This document shows positions 1 to 13,177 of a stretch of DNA of 64,000 nucleotides, one piece after another. The position numbers and the translations under genes were made by a program. The DNA is from Renibacterium sp043789415. GTDB taxonomy: Bacteria > Actinomycetota > Actinomycetes > Actinomycetales > Micrococcaceae. A model generated the notes under the pieces. The model ran no database searches. It was not told the origin of the DNA and worked only from the letters and a program-made list of their open reading frames with translations. The stretch lies in the NCBI RefSeq assembly GCF_043789415.1, contig NZ_JBDLLW010000002.1, positions 124,001 through 188,000 of the forward strand, in the 5' to 3' direction. Position 1 is the first letter of the stretch. Each line of letters opens with the position of its first letter.

Positions 1-4362
<4,362 letters not shown>

Positions 4363-4500
4363 AGCTGAGTCCTTCCCCGTCAGTGAGCGCACAGCCAAAC
4401 TGGCCGTGACTAGGGGGACAACACTGGCCCCTCGGGCGAGAGATTCTCGCCCGGCATGAAGTTCTTTTCGCTGCGTGCCGTTGATGCGCGGCACAGCGAC

Positions 4501-5709
4501 TCAGGGCTTATCGGTCTTTCCGCCCTGCGTTTCAGCTTCGGACTCGGCGCTGGTTTGCACCTCCGAAGGGTTATTCGGCAGATTACCATGTGAAGATTCC
4601 TTGGCCGCATCTTGAGACAAGGTGTCCACATGGTGGACATCTTGCTGGCTGGCCTCACCTTGCGGGCTTTCGGAAACCACTGATCCTTCATCCGCAGCTG
4701 GCTCGCTCTTCGTCGGAGCTTCAGGCGAAGCAGCTTCTTCGCCGATCGAGGCGGGCTCGGTGACCGCGGCCAATGACTCTTCTGAACCCTCCGGTTCACC
4801 GGTTGCCTCTCGACCGGGGAGCATCACGCTGCGCACCGGATCGTTCTTCCGGCCGACAAAACTCAGGACCAGGAAGATGATCAGGGCCGCGAGGAAGACC
4901 AGAATCGAGGTCCAGACATTCAGCCTGGTGGTGATTCCGAAGAAGGTGATCTGCTCGGCGTCATCGATCCGCAGAGCCTCGATCCATACCCGGCCCAAGG
5001 TGTAGTAGATGGCGTAGAGCCAGAACAGCCGTCCACGGCGGAAGTGGAAGCGCCGGTCGAGCAACAGCAGAATCGCTACGCCCAGCAGGTTCCACAGGGA
5101 CTCGTAGAGGAAAGTAGGGTGAAAGAGGGTGTCCGCGGCGTAACCAGCTGGAAAATTCGGGCTGTTCGGATCGACCTGCAGACCCCAGGGCAGGGTGGTC
5201 GGCCCGCCGAAGAGCTCCTGGTTGAAATAATTACCCCAGCGGCCGATCGCCTGGGCCAGCAGCAGGCCAGGAGCCGCGGCGTCGAGCAGCGCGCTGAGCT
5301 TCACCCCGGCGCGGCGACAACCGATCCAGGCACCCACCACCCCGAGCACGACAGCGCCCCAGATACCCAGACCGCCTTCCCAGATCCGCAGGATCTTCCA
5401 GGGATCCCCGCCACCGCTGAAGTTCTCACCAAAATACGCTTTCGGAGAGCTAAAGACGTGATAGAGCCGACCACCGATGATGCCGAAAGGAATCGCCCAG
5501 ATCGCAATATCCCACAGTGAACCGGCGGGAGGATTCCGTCGGTTCCAGCGGACGCTGGTGAGCCACAGAGCCGCGATGATACCGAGCAGGATGGCGAGCG
5601 CATAGGCGTGAATCGTCAGAGCGCCCCACGGCAGCGGAATGGAGAACCCAGACCAGCTCGGGCTCGGAATACTTGCCGGCAATGCCCCGGCTGCCTGCAG
5701 TGTGCTCAC
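4501..5709 (-). CDS. lgt: Prolipoprotein diacylglyceryl transferase with long acidic C-terminal tail
   Basis: Lgt moves diacylglyceryl from phosphatidylglycerol to the lipobox cysteine of prolipoproteins in the membrane. The 402-residue product has several membrane segments, the GGRLYHVFSS region, and the family signature QAIGRWGNYFNQELFGGPT near residues 154-172. The enzyme core ends near residue 290; about 110 residues follow that are rich in Glu, Ala, Ser and Pro, a low-complexity cytoplasmic tail that actinobacterial Lgt proteins often have and whose role is unknown. The start is GTG at 5709, sharing one base with the trpA TAG stop, which suggests translational coupling. Placement after trpCBA is usual in actinobacteria. 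Confidence 0.95.
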   Translation of the reverse strand: MSTLQAAGALPASIPSPSWSGFSIPLPWGALTIHAYALAILLGIIAALWLTSVRWNRRNPPAGSLWDIAIWAIPFGIIGGRLYHVFSSPKAYFGENFSGGGDPWKILRIWEGGLGIWGAVVLGVVGAWIGCRRAGVKLSALLDAAAPGLLLAQAIGRWGNYFNQELFGGPTTLPWGLQVDPNSPNFPAGYAADTLFHPTFLYESLWNLLGVAILLLLDRRFHFRRGRLFWLYAIYYTLGRVWIEALRIDDAEQITFFGITTRLNVWTSILVFLAALIIFLVLSFVGRKNDPVRSVMLPGREATGEPEGSEESLAAVTEPASIGEEAASPEAPTKSEPAADEGSVVSESPQGEASQQDVHHVDTLSQDAAKESSHGNLPNNPSEVQTSAESEAETQGGKTDKP

Positions 5710-6569
5710 TAGTGGCCTTCCTGTTGATGCGCATTGGCCTCTGCGGTGAGCAGAGTACCGGCACTCAGTTCTTCGGTCAGCGCTGCCACCGCGGGGACTC
5801 CGCCATCGCGGATCGCGGCAACCAGCGCAGTGCCAACAATAACCCCATCCGCATAGGCCGCGATCTCACGCACGTGCCCGGCGTGGCTCACGCCCAGCCC
5901 GACGCAGACCCGTGCGGCTCCGGCCTGCCGAGTCGCCGCCACCAGGCGTTCCGCACTCGAGGAGACGTTCTGCCGCGCCCCGGTGACTCCCATAATGGAG
6001 ACCGCATAGACGAAGCCACGGCTAGCCGCCACGGTGCGGGCCAGTCGTTCGGGACTCGAGGACGGCGCCACCAGGAACACCCGGTCCAATCCGAACTCGT
6101 CGGAAGCTGCGATCCACTCTGTGGCCTCATCCGGAATCAGGTCGGGGGTGATCAGTCCCGCTCCCCCGGCTTCGGCGAGTCGCCGCGAAAATTCACGGAC
6201 TCCCATTTGCACCACCGGATTCCAGTAAGTCATCACCAGCACGGCGGCATCGGTCTGCGCGGTGATCCCGGCGACGACGTCGAAAACGCTGGCCACTCGG
6301 AATCCTGAGGCCAAAGCTTCTGTAGTGGCCGCCTGAATCACCGGGCCATCCATCACCGGATCGGAATAGGGGATGCCGATCTCGATCAAATCCGCACCAT
6401 TGCGCGCCATGGCGATTCCGGCGTCGATGGTGGACTGCACATCGGGGTAGCCCGCTGGCAGATAGCCGATGAGCGCTGCCCGGCCCGCGGCTTTCGCCTT
6501 GTCGATGGCGGCAGCCGCCTTGCTCGGCAGTTGAGGAGCATCGGCTAAGGGGGGCAGGCTGACACTCAT
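5709..6569 (-). CDS. trpA: Tryptophan synthase alpha subunit
   Basis: TrpA cleaves indole-3-glycerol phosphate to indole and glyceraldehyde 3-phosphate; indole is channelled to TrpB. The 286-residue TIM barrel contains GADLIEIGIPYSDPVMDGP with the catalytic Glu and Asp region, and the phosphate-binding GLGVSHAGHV segment. The ATG at 6569 overlaps the trpB stop in an ATGA arrangement, and its own stop overlaps the lgt start by one base. Length and motifs are complete. Confidence 0.97.
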   Translation of the reverse strand: MSVSLPPLADAPQLPSKAAAAIDKAKAAGRAALIGYLPAGYPDVQSTIDAGIAMARNGADLIEIGIPYSDPVMDGPVIQAATTEALASGFRVASVFDVVAGITAQTDAAVLVMTYWNPVVQMGVREFSRRLAEAGGAGLITPDLIPDEATEWIAASDEFGLDRVFLVAPSSSPERLARTVAASRGFVYAVSIMGVTGARQNVSSSAERLVAATRQAGAARVCVGLGVSHAGHVREIAAYADGVIVGTALVAAIRDGGVPAVAALTEELSAGTLLTAEANAHQQEGH

Positions 6570-7834
6570 TTCGTCTCTCCCAGATCGACGTGGCCCAGAT
6601 CGAGTTTCCCGAGCTTAAACCATTCTGCCGCGGTGCCGACGTCCTTATCCCCGCGCCCGGAGAGATTCACCAGCACGATCACCTGGCGAGGATCAGCGAC
6701 GCCTTCGGTGAGCCGTTTGCCGATCCTGATCGCACCGGCCAAGGCATGCGCGGATTCGATAGCGGGGATGATTCCTTCGGTACGGCAGAGCAAAGCGAAG
6801 GCATCCATCGCCTCGGTATCGGTCACCGGTTCATAACTGACCCGGCCGATATCCGCCAGATAGGAATGCTCCGGACCGACTCCCGGGTAGTCCAGTCCCG
6901 CCGAAATGGAATGCGACTCAATGGTCTGGCCATCGTCATCCTGCATCAGATAGGAACGTGCACCGTGCAGCACTCCGGGCTTGCCGAGCGTGATGGTTGC
7001 CGCGTGCCTGCCGGTTTCCACCCCGTCTCCCCCGGCCTCGAAGCCGTAGATCTTGACTTCCGGATCATCCAGGAAGCCGTGGAAGATGCCGATCGCGTTG
7101 GAGCCGCCGCCGATGCAGGCGCAGACCGCATCGGGCAACCTTCCGGCTTGTTCCAGAATCTGTTCCCTGGCCTCTTCGCCGATCACCTCGTGGAAGAAAC
7201 GCACCAGGGCCGGAAAGGGATGAGCTCCCGCCGCGGTACCGAGCAGATAGTGAGTGGTGTCCACATTCGCCACCCAGTCCCGCAAAGCTTCGTTAATGGC
7301 GTCTTTGAGGGTCTGGGAACCGTGGGTCACTGGCACCACGGTGGCGCCGAGCAACTGCATCCGGGCCACGTTCAGGGACTGCCTGCGGCAGTCCTCGGCC
7401 CCCATGTAGACGACGCATTCCAGCCCGAGCAGTGCAGCAGCGGTGGCGCTGGCCACCCCGTGCTGGCCCGCTCCGGTCTCCGCGATGATCCTGGTCTTGC
7501 CCATCCGCTGGGCGAGCAGGGCCTGGCCCAGCACGTTGTTGATCTTGTGCGATCCGGTGTGGTTGAGGTCCTCGCGCTTGAGGAAGATCCTGGCGCCACC
7601 GGCGTGCTGAGAGAACCTCTCCGCTTCGGTGAGCAGGGAGGGACGGCCGGAATAATTCTTGTTCAATCGGGTGATCTGAGCCAGAAACTCCGGATCGACC
7701 TTGGCCTTCTCAAAGGTATCTTCCAGTTGATCGAGGGCGGCGATCAGCGATTCCGGCATCCAGCGGCCCCCGAAATCACCGAAGTACGGCCCGGAAGCAT
7801 GTTTGAGTGAAGCACGCGGTGAATTGCTGACCAT
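6566..7834 (-). CDS. trpB: Tryptophan synthase beta subunit
   Basis: TrpB is the PLP enzyme that condenses indole with serine to give tryptophan. The PLP lysine lies in EDLNHTGSHKINNVLGQAL, and the glycine-rich phosphate loop in CIGGGSNAIGIF. At 422 residues it is a normal TrpB1 with an N-terminal GPYFGDFGGRWMPESLI segment. It lies 21 bp after trpC and overlaps trpA by 4 bp. A long forward-strand frame of 406 codons covers most of it but is an antisense shadow of its codon bias. Confidence 0.97.
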   Translation of the reverse strand: MVSNSPRASLKHASGPYFGDFGGRWMPESLIAALDQLEDTFEKAKVDPEFLAQITRLNKNYSGRPSLLTEAERFSQHAGGARIFLKREDLNHTGSHKINNVLGQALLAQRMGKTRIIAETGAGQHGVASATAAALLGLECVVYMGAEDCRRQSLNVARMQLLGATVVPVTHGSQTLKDAINEALRDWVANVDTTHYLLGTAAGAHPFPALVRFFHEVIGEEAREQILEQAGRLPDAVCACIGGGSNAIGIFHGFLDDPEVKIYGFEAGGDGVETGRHAATITLGKPGVLHGARSYLMQDDDGQTIESHSISAGLDYPGVGPEHSYLADIGRVSYEPVTDTEAMDAFALLCRTEGIIPAIESAHALAGAIRIGKRLTEGVADPRQVIVLVNLSGRGDKDVGTAAEWFKLGKLDLGHVDLGETK

Positions 7835-7855
7835 GAGTAATCCTTCGATCGAATG

Positions 7856-8698
7856 TCAGAGAGCGTTGACTGCTGCCGAGCGGAACTCGGCAATTCGCTG
7901 GGCCGGAGTCGAATCGCTGACCAGAGCCTCGCCCACCAGCACGGCGGTGGCTCCTGCGGCGGCATATCGGGCGACATCCGCGGCGTCACGAACTCCTGAT
8001 TCCGCCACTAGGACCAGGCTTTCGGTCAGATCGTCGCGCCCAGAAGCAATGGAAGGCAGTTCAGCGGCTAAATCGGCGAATACCTGTCGATCGACGTCCA
8101 AGGTTTTCAGATTGCGTACATTGACTCCGAGGATCTTCGCACCGATCGCCAGCGCCCGCCGGACTTCTTCCGCGGTGTGCGTCTCCACCAGGGCGTTCAT
8201 ACCGAGCGATTCGGTCAGCTCGAGGAATTCGCGGAGTTCCTGATCGGTCAGCGCGGCGACGATCAGCAGCACCAAGTCGGCTCCGTGAGCGCGAGCCTCC
8301 CAGATCTGATAGGCATCGACGGTGAAGTCCTTGCGCAGCACCGGGATGTCGACGGCGGCGCGCACGGCGTCCAGATCGGCCAGCGAGCCGGCAAAGCGGC
8401 GCTGCTCAGTGAGCACACTGATCACTGCGGCCCCGCCTTCGGCATAGCTGCGAGCCAGGGCAGCCGGATCGGTGATACTCGCCAGATCCCCCTTGGATGG
8501 GCTGCGCCTCTTCACCTCGGCGATCACCGAAAGCCCCGCTGCCTGCAAAGCCGGCAAGGCGTTCATCGCAGGCTTCCGGCGCTCTGCCGCGGCTTTGACC
8601 TGGGCTAGCGGAGTTTCTTCGAGCCGGACCGCGAGATCCTCTCTGACTCCTTGGATGATCTCGTCGAGGACAGTGCCGGAGATCGTTGGATCCGGCAC
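7856..8698 (-). CDS. trpC: Indole-3-glycerol phosphate synthase
   Basis: TrpC closes the indole ring from CdRP with loss of CO2 and water. The 280-residue TIM barrel shows VIAEVKRRSPSKGDL (catalytic Glu and Lys), FTVDAYQIWEARAHGADLVL, LVETHTAEEV and GVNVRNLKTLDVD. An N-terminal extension of about 60 residues before the barrel is typical of the family. The start directly abuts the stop of the HGxxPAAW membrane gene with no intergenic base, so it is in the trpE operon. trpD and trpG are not in the window, as is common in actinobacteria, where they are encoded elsewhere. Confidence 0.96.
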   Translation of the reverse strand: MPDPTISGTVLDEIIQGVREDLAVRLEETPLAQVKAAAERRKPAMNALPALQAAGLSVIAEVKRRSPSKGDLASITDPAALARSYAEGGAAVISVLTEQRRFAGSLADLDAVRAAVDIPVLRKDFTVDAYQIWEARAHGADLVLLIVAALTDQELREFLELTESLGMNALVETHTAEEVRRALAIGAKILGVNVRNLKTLDVDRQVFADLAAELPSIASGRDDLTESLVLVAESGVRDAADVARYAAAGATAVLVGEALVSDSTPAQRIAEFRSAAVNAL

Positions 8699-8971
8699 TC
8701 AGTGACCCGAGTTCTTGATCTTGGAGCCACCTACGCCGTAACCAGCAGCGCGCAACACCAAGCCGAGGATCAGGCCGACGACCATCACGACCAGGCCCGC
8801 GATGAACAATGGAGTGCTCGCGATGACAAAAGCAATCGAGGAGAGCAGGGCACCGGCGAGCATGACCAAAACGCAGGTCCAGGCAGCGGGGCTGTTTCCA
8901 TGTCCGTCAGCTGCGTGCGCGACCTCATCGGGGCTCACAGAAGCTTCGCGGTTGACGGTCTTGGGGCTCAT
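8699..8971 (-). CDS. HGxxPAAW-family small membrane protein of the trp cluster
   Basis: This 90-residue protein has the family hallmark HGNSPAAWTCV near residues 24-34, followed by two hydrophobic helices (about 33-55 and 60-83) and a short glycine-rich tail. The family is named for the motif and is found next to trp genes in actinobacteria; its biochemical role is not established. It overlaps the upstream membrane gene by 4 bp (ATGA) and abuts trpC, so it is translated with the operon. I infer a membrane role connected to tryptophan synthesis only from synteny. Confidence 0.88.
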   Translation of the reverse strand: MSPKTVNREASVSPDEVAHAADGHGNSPAAWTCVLVMLAGALLSSIAFVIASTPLFIAGLVVMVVGLILGLVLRAAGYGVGGSKIKNSGH

Positions 8972-9618
8972 GACTTCTCCTGAGTACTTTGATGTTCTGA
9001 ACTATCTTCTATTGTGCCAGATGTCGGATCCTCGCCACGGCTCAGCCGGTCCCAGCTGTCAATATCGTCGAGCGGCTCACCAGCCGCCGACGCCGAGGAG
9101 GCCGGCTTCTGGTACTTGTCGTATTTCCTGCTGCCAGCCCAGCGTGAGCCGAGGAACAAGATCGCCAGAGCACTGATCAGCAGCAGCACGCCGGCTGCCA
9201 GGGCGACCCACACCATGACCGTGACGCTCGCATTGAGCGGGATTCCGGTCAACCCGATTTGCGCGCCCACCGGTCCGGAGGCGGCAGCCTGCGGGTTCAC
9301 CAGCACGGCGATAATGGCAATGTCGATACCCAGGGCGGCCAGCAGGATCACGCAGCCCGCAATGATCCTGATGACTCTGCCGGAGATCGAGGCGGCCAGC
9401 GAAGCGGCGATGGCCACCACAGCGAAGGCGGTCACCGCGGTAGCGGCCTTGGATCCCTGAACCGCGATATCGCCAACCTTGACGGCGCCCTGATCAACGG
9501 CGGTGTGCAACCAGCTCTGAGTGGTGGTGCCCAGAATCGCGACTGCCAGCAGCAGAGCGCTCAGGATCAGAATGCTCTTCTTACGGTAGAACGGAGTCTT
9601 CACTGAAGCCTCAACCAT
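8968..9618 (-). CDS. Trp biosynthesis-associated membrane protein (TIGR02234 type)
   Basis: The 216-residue product has an N-terminal helix (KKSILILSALLLAVAILG), two central helices, and a fourth near residues 130-155, then a charged cytoplasmic tail of about 60 residues with a predicted disordered Ser/Glu-rich end. A W-rich QSWLH segment after the first helix fits the trp operon conserved membrane protein family. It overlaps the trpE 3' end by 8 bp and the next gene by 4 bp. Function in the family is unknown; a link to tryptophan or precursor transport has been suggested only by gene neighbourhood. Confidence 0.85.
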   Translation of the reverse strand: MVEASVKTPFYRKKSILILSALLLAVAILGTTTQSWLHTAVDQGAVKVGDIAVQGSKAATAVTAFAVVAIAASLAASISGRVIRIIAGCVILLAALGIDIAIIAVLVNPQAAASGPVGAQIGLTGIPLNASVTVMVWVALAAGVLLLISALAILFLGSRWAGSRKYDKYQKPASSASAAGEPLDDIDSWDRLSRGEDPTSGTIEDSSEHQSTQEKS

Positions 9619-11194
9619 CCAGATCCGCTCCAGAGTTCAGCGCCCGTAGCTGCTGGGCCAAGTAGACGGCTCGCAGCGGCGCTGCTGCCTTATTCACGGT
9701 CTCCTGAGCCTCGGCTTCATCCTGGGAATCAGCCACGATGCCGCCACCAGCTTGCACGTAGGCGACCCCCTGACGCAGCAATGCCGTTCTGATGGTGATC
9801 GCGGTATCCATATTCCCGGCGAAATCAAGATAGCCCACCACACCGCCGTAGAGCCCGCGGCGGTGAGGCTCCAGTTCATCGAGCAGGCGCATGGCGCGAG
9901 GCTTCGGTGCACCGGAGAGAGTCCCTGCGGGGAAGGTGGCAGCCAAAGTGTCGTAGGCGGTTTTGCCGGGAGCCAGGGTGCCCACCACGGTGGAGACCAA
10001 GTGCATGATGTGGCTGAACCGCTCGACCTCCATGAACTGCGTGACGTCCACACTGCCGGGCAGGCAGACTTTGGAGATGTCATTCCGGGCCAGATCGACC
10101 AGCATCAGGTGCTCGGCTCGCTCCTTCTGATCGGCCAGCAGATCTTCCGCCAGCGCCTGATCGGCTTCCACGGTTTTGCCGCGCGGCCGCGAACCGGCGA
10201 TAGGATGCGTGATGACCTCGTCCCCGGTCACCGTGACGAGCGCTTCCGGTGAGGAGCCCACGATGGCGTAGTCCGCCCCGTCGGGATCGACAAAGCTGTA
10301 GAGGTACATATAGGGGCTCGGGTTGGAGGCCCGCAGCAACCGATAGACATCCAGCGGGTCCGCCGCATTATCCAGCTCGAAACGCCGCGACACCACGACC
10401 TGGAAGACCTCGCCGTCCACAATCGCCTCTTTGCCGAGTTTGATCGCGGCAAGATATTCGGCTTCGTCCCAGCGCTCCCGGACAGCCTGACGGTAGTCGC
10501 CAGGTTGCTCTGCGCCACTGGGCGTAGCGAGGGCACTCACCTGCTGCGCGGCGGGGGCTGCTATCGCCTCGAGCATGCTGGTCACCCGGCTCACCGCGTC
10601 ATGCCAGGCCTCATCGACTCGTTCGTCGCTGCCGTCGAAGTTGATCGCATTAGCGATCAGCAGGACGCTGCCGTCGGTATTGTCATGGACCGCCATATCA
10701 CTCACCAGGTTCATCGCCAGCTCGGGCAGCTGAAGATCGTCCTGTGGCGGATGAGGCAGCGATTCCCAGTGACGCACCGATTCCCAGCCCAGGAAACCGA
10801 CCATTCCGGAGCTGAACGGCGGCAGCCCCTCGAAGCGGTCAGTGCGCAGCAACTCCACGGTACGGGCCAGAGCCTCGACCGGATTGCCCTCGGTGGGAAC
10901 ACCCTTCGGCGGTTCACCGATCCAGTGTGCTTCTCCCGCTTTGCTGGTCAGAGTGGCCCGAGAGCGCACCCCGATGAAGGAATGCTGCGACCAGACGCCG
11001 CCGGGTGCCGCTGACTCCATCAGAAAGGTGCCCGGGGCGCCATCCGCCAGGATCCGGTACAGGCCGATCGGGGTGTGCGAGTCAGCGAGCAGGCGCAGAG
11101 TCACCGGAATCACTCGGTGCTGCTTCGCCAGCTCACGGAATTCCTGCAGGCTGGGGCTGATCTGCCCCAGCGAGGCAGCGCTACTTTCCTTCAT
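9611..11194 (-). CDS. trpE: Anthranilate synthase component I
   Basis: TrpE converts chorismate to anthranilate using ammonia from the TrpG glutaminase, the committed and normally tryptophan-inhibited step. At 527 residues it has the N-terminal regulatory domain with LMESAAPGGVWSQHSFIG, the LLES-like feedback site, and the chorismate domain with PSPYMYLYSF, IVGSSPEALV, HPIAGSRPRG, DLARNDISKV, FPAGTLSGAPKPRAM and YVQAGGGIVADS. It starts 3 bp after the hisI stop, so hisI and trpE are co-transcribed. No leader-peptide attenuator is visible between hisI and trpE. Confidence 0.97.
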   Translation of the reverse strand: MKESSAASLGQISPSLQEFRELAKQHRVIPVTLRLLADSHTPIGLYRILADGAPGTFLMESAAPGGVWSQHSFIGVRSRATLTSKAGEAHWIGEPPKGVPTEGNPVEALARTVELLRTDRFEGLPPFSSGMVGFLGWESVRHWESLPHPPQDDLQLPELAMNLVSDMAVHDNTDGSVLLIANAINFDGSDERVDEAWHDAVSRVTSMLEAIAAPAAQQVSALATPSGAEQPGDYRQAVRERWDEAEYLAAIKLGKEAIVDGEVFQVVVSRRFELDNAADPLDVYRLLRASNPSPYMYLYSFVDPDGADYAIVGSSPEALVTVTGDEVITHPIAGSRPRGKTVEADQALAEDLLADQKERAEHLMLVDLARNDISKVCLPGSVDVTQFMEVERFSHIMHLVSTVVGTLAPGKTAYDTLAATFPAGTLSGAPKPRAMRLLDELEPHRRGLYGGVVGYLDFAGNMDTAITIRTALLRQGVAYVQAGGGIVADSQDEAEAQETVNKAAAPLRAVYLAQQLRALNSGADLDG

Positions 11195-11197
11195 TCT

Positions 11198-11608
11198 TCA
11201 GCTTTCCTGGGCTATTTCTTGAACTAGTTCTTGGGCCAGCACGACGGCGGGCAGGATGCGCCCGTCGAAACAACTGTGGGTTCCGGTGTGACAGGCGGGG
11301 CCGTGCTGATGAACACTCACTAAAAGCGCATCGCCGTCGCAATCGATGGCGACGGACTTCACCAGTTGGATGTTCCCTGAGGTGTCGCCTTTACGCCAGT
11401 ACTCCTGTCGAGAGCGGGAGTAGAAGGTGACCCGCCCCGTGGTCAAGGTGCGGCGTAGCGCCTCGTCATCCATCCAGCCGAGCATCAGCACTTCTTTGCT
11501 GTCGTGCTGCTGCACTATGGCAGCAATCAGGCCGGCGGCATCGCGCTTGAGCCGTCCGGCAATTTCCGGGGGCAGCGGCTGATCTTCTGAAGTCTGTTGA
11601 GCGGGCAT
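11198..11608 (-). CDS. hisI: Phosphoribosyl-AMP cyclohydrolase
   Basis: HisI opens the adenine ring of PR-AMP, step three of histidine synthesis. The 136-residue protein has VLMLGWMDDEALRRT, TFYSRSRQEYWRKGDTSGN and the metal-binding run with CDGD near residue 90 and CHTGTHSCF, supplying the cysteines and aspartates for zinc and magnesium. It is the monofunctional form with no HisE domain; hisE is a separate gene 2.5 kb upstream. It lies just before trpE in the same operon. Confidence 0.96.
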   Translation of the reverse strand: MPAQQTSEDQPLPPEIAGRLKRDAAGLIAAIVQQHDSKEVLMLGWMDDEALRRTLTTGRVTFYSRSRQEYWRKGDTSGNIQLVKSVAIDCDGDALLVSVHQHGPACHTGTHSCFDGRILPAVVLAQELVQEIAQES

Positions 11609-11717
11609 CCGAATAAGTCTATTGCCTCAACTCTCGATGCCGCGGAATCGAGTCCGATGATGAAGATTCTCGGCGGTTCGGATCGCTCTTTTAAGCTCAG
11701 ATCATGCTAATTTCGAA

Positions 11718-12365
11718 GTGATGCATTTCGTAGATCCGTCCCGAGAAGTCCTCGCCGAAACGTTGCTCGCAGCCGGCCCAGGAGCGGATACTCTCTGCGC
11801 TGGCTGGCGCACCCAGGAACTGGCCGCACATCTCTATCTGCGCGAGCGGAACGCCGGAGTCGGGCTCGGATTGATCTTGCGTGCTTTTAGCCGCGCTTCG
11901 GATACCACGACCCGTAAACTGGCGGCCAAGGCCTCCACTGTCGAAGGCTATGCGAAATTGGTTGAGCAGTTTCGTGCTGGCCCTCCCGCTCTTTCTCCGA
12001 TGCGGATCAAAGCGGTGGATGAGAGCGCTAATCTGATCGAGTACTTCGTGCACACCGAAGACGTGCGCAGGGCCACCGATCGCTGGGCCCCCCGCGCCTT
12101 GGATGAAGAGTATTCACAGGCTCTCTGGGATGAATTGATCAAACGAGCAGCCCTGCTCTACCGGGGTGTCGATCTGGGCATCGTGCTGGTGCAGCCCTCC
12201 GGCCCACGTCACGTCGCCAAGCGCGCTCCTGTTTCGGTAGCCATCGTTGGCGCACCGGGTGAATTGCTGATGCACGCCTTCGGCCGCACAGATCACGCTC
12301 TGGTGACCTTCGAAGGGCAAGCCGATGCGGTGGCACTGCTGAAAACAGCCGAAGTCGGAATCTGA
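11718..12365 (+). CDS. TIGR03085-family metal-binding protein (DinB/maleylpyruvate-isomerase fold)
   Basis: The 215-residue protein begins GTG-ATG, so the start may be 11718 or 11721. The first third (DTLCAGWRTQELAAHLYLRE) carries the conserved W-x-x-x-x-L-x-x-H segment of mycothiol-dependent, metal-binding DinB-like folds, and IEYFVHTEDVRRA carries the second histidine. The later part has VVLVQPSGPRHVAKR-like and GAPGELLMHAFGR segments typical of TIGR03085. It is the only plus-strand gene inside the his/trp/rib block, a position shared with other actinobacteria. Substrate is unknown; a thiol-transfer or detoxification role is an inference from the fold. Confidence 0.8.
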   Translation: MMHFVDPSREVLAETLLAAGPGADTLCAGWRTQELAAHLYLRERNAGVGLGLILRAFSRASDTTTRKLAAKASTVEGYAKLVEQFRAGPPALSPMRIKAVDESANLIEYFVHTEDVRRATDRWAPRALDEEYSQALWDELIKRAALLYRGVDLGIVLVQPSGPRHVAKRAPVSVAIVGAPGELLMHAFGRTDHALVTFEGQADAVALLKTAEVGI

Positions 12366-12393
12366 GCGGCTGAAGCTACCACGATTCTTTAGC

Positions 12394-13164
12394 TCATCTG
12401 ACCTGATAGCCCGCTGCCCGGATGGCGGCTTTAACCCGGGCGATGACGTCATTAGGGCCGAAATGAAAGACGGAGGCGGCCAGCACGGCGTCCGCTCCGG
12501 CTATTACCGCCGGTGGGAAGTGCTCGGGTTTCCCGGCACCCCCGGAGGCGATCAGCGGAACTTTGACGGCGGCCCGCACCGCGCGGATCATCTCCAGATC
12601 GAATCCTTCTTTGGTGCCATCGGCATCGATGGAATTGAGCAGGATCTCCCCCACTCCACGGTCCGCTGCCTCTTGTGCCCAGCTGATCGCGTCCAGGCCG
12701 GTACCGCGACGGCCGCCGTGGGTCGTCACTTCGAAGCCCGAAGCTAGAGCTGGGTCCTCGGTGCGTCTGGCGTCCACCGAAAGCACCAGTACCTGAGAAC
12801 CGAAGTGCCGAGTGATCTCATCGATCACCTGGGGCCTGGCCACTGCGGCGGTATTGATCGAGGCCTTGTCCGCCCCCGAACGCAAGAGCCGGTCGACGTC
12901 GGCAACTTCGCGGACGCCACCGCCCACGGTGAGCGGGATGAAGACCTCTTCTGCGGTACGCGCCACCACGTCGAAGGTGGTCTGCCGGTTGCCCGAGCTG
13001 GCGGTGACATCCAGGAAAGTCAGTTCGTCTGCCCCCGCCAGGTCATAGCGCCGGGCCAGTTCAACGGGATCTCCGGCATCGCGCAATTCGGCGAAGTTCA
13101 CACCTTTGACCACTCTTCCGGCGTCCACGTCAAGGCACGGGATCACCCTGATAGCTACGCTCAT
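12394..13164 (-). CDS. hisF: Imidazole glycerol phosphate synthase cyclase subunit
   Basis: HisF closes the imidazole ring of PRFAR with ammonia from HisH, giving IGP and AICAR. The 256-residue barrel starts VAIRVIPCLDVDAGRVVKG with the catalytic Asp, and has the second Asp region VLVLSVDARR plus phosphate loops VGGGVREVAD and IASGGAGKPEHF. It follows hisG after 13 bp. Full length and well conserved. Confidence 0.97.
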   Translation of the reverse strand: MSVAIRVIPCLDVDAGRVVKGVNFAELRDAGDPVELARRYDLAGADELTFLDVTASSGNRQTTFDVVARTAEEVFIPLTVGGGVREVADVDRLLRSGADKASINTAAVARPQVIDEITRHFGSQVLVLSVDARRTEDPALASGFEVTTHGGRRGTGLDAISWAQEAADRGVGEILLNSIDADGTKEGFDLEMIRAVRAAVKVPLIASGGAGKPEHFPPAVIAGADAVLAASVFHFGPNDVIARVKAAIRAAGYQVR

Positions 13165-13177
13165 CGTGGCTCTCCTC

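Noticed and set aside
6590..7810. Forward-strand open frame of 406 codons
   Set aside because: Exact antisense of trpB; its length comes from the codon bias of the real gene.
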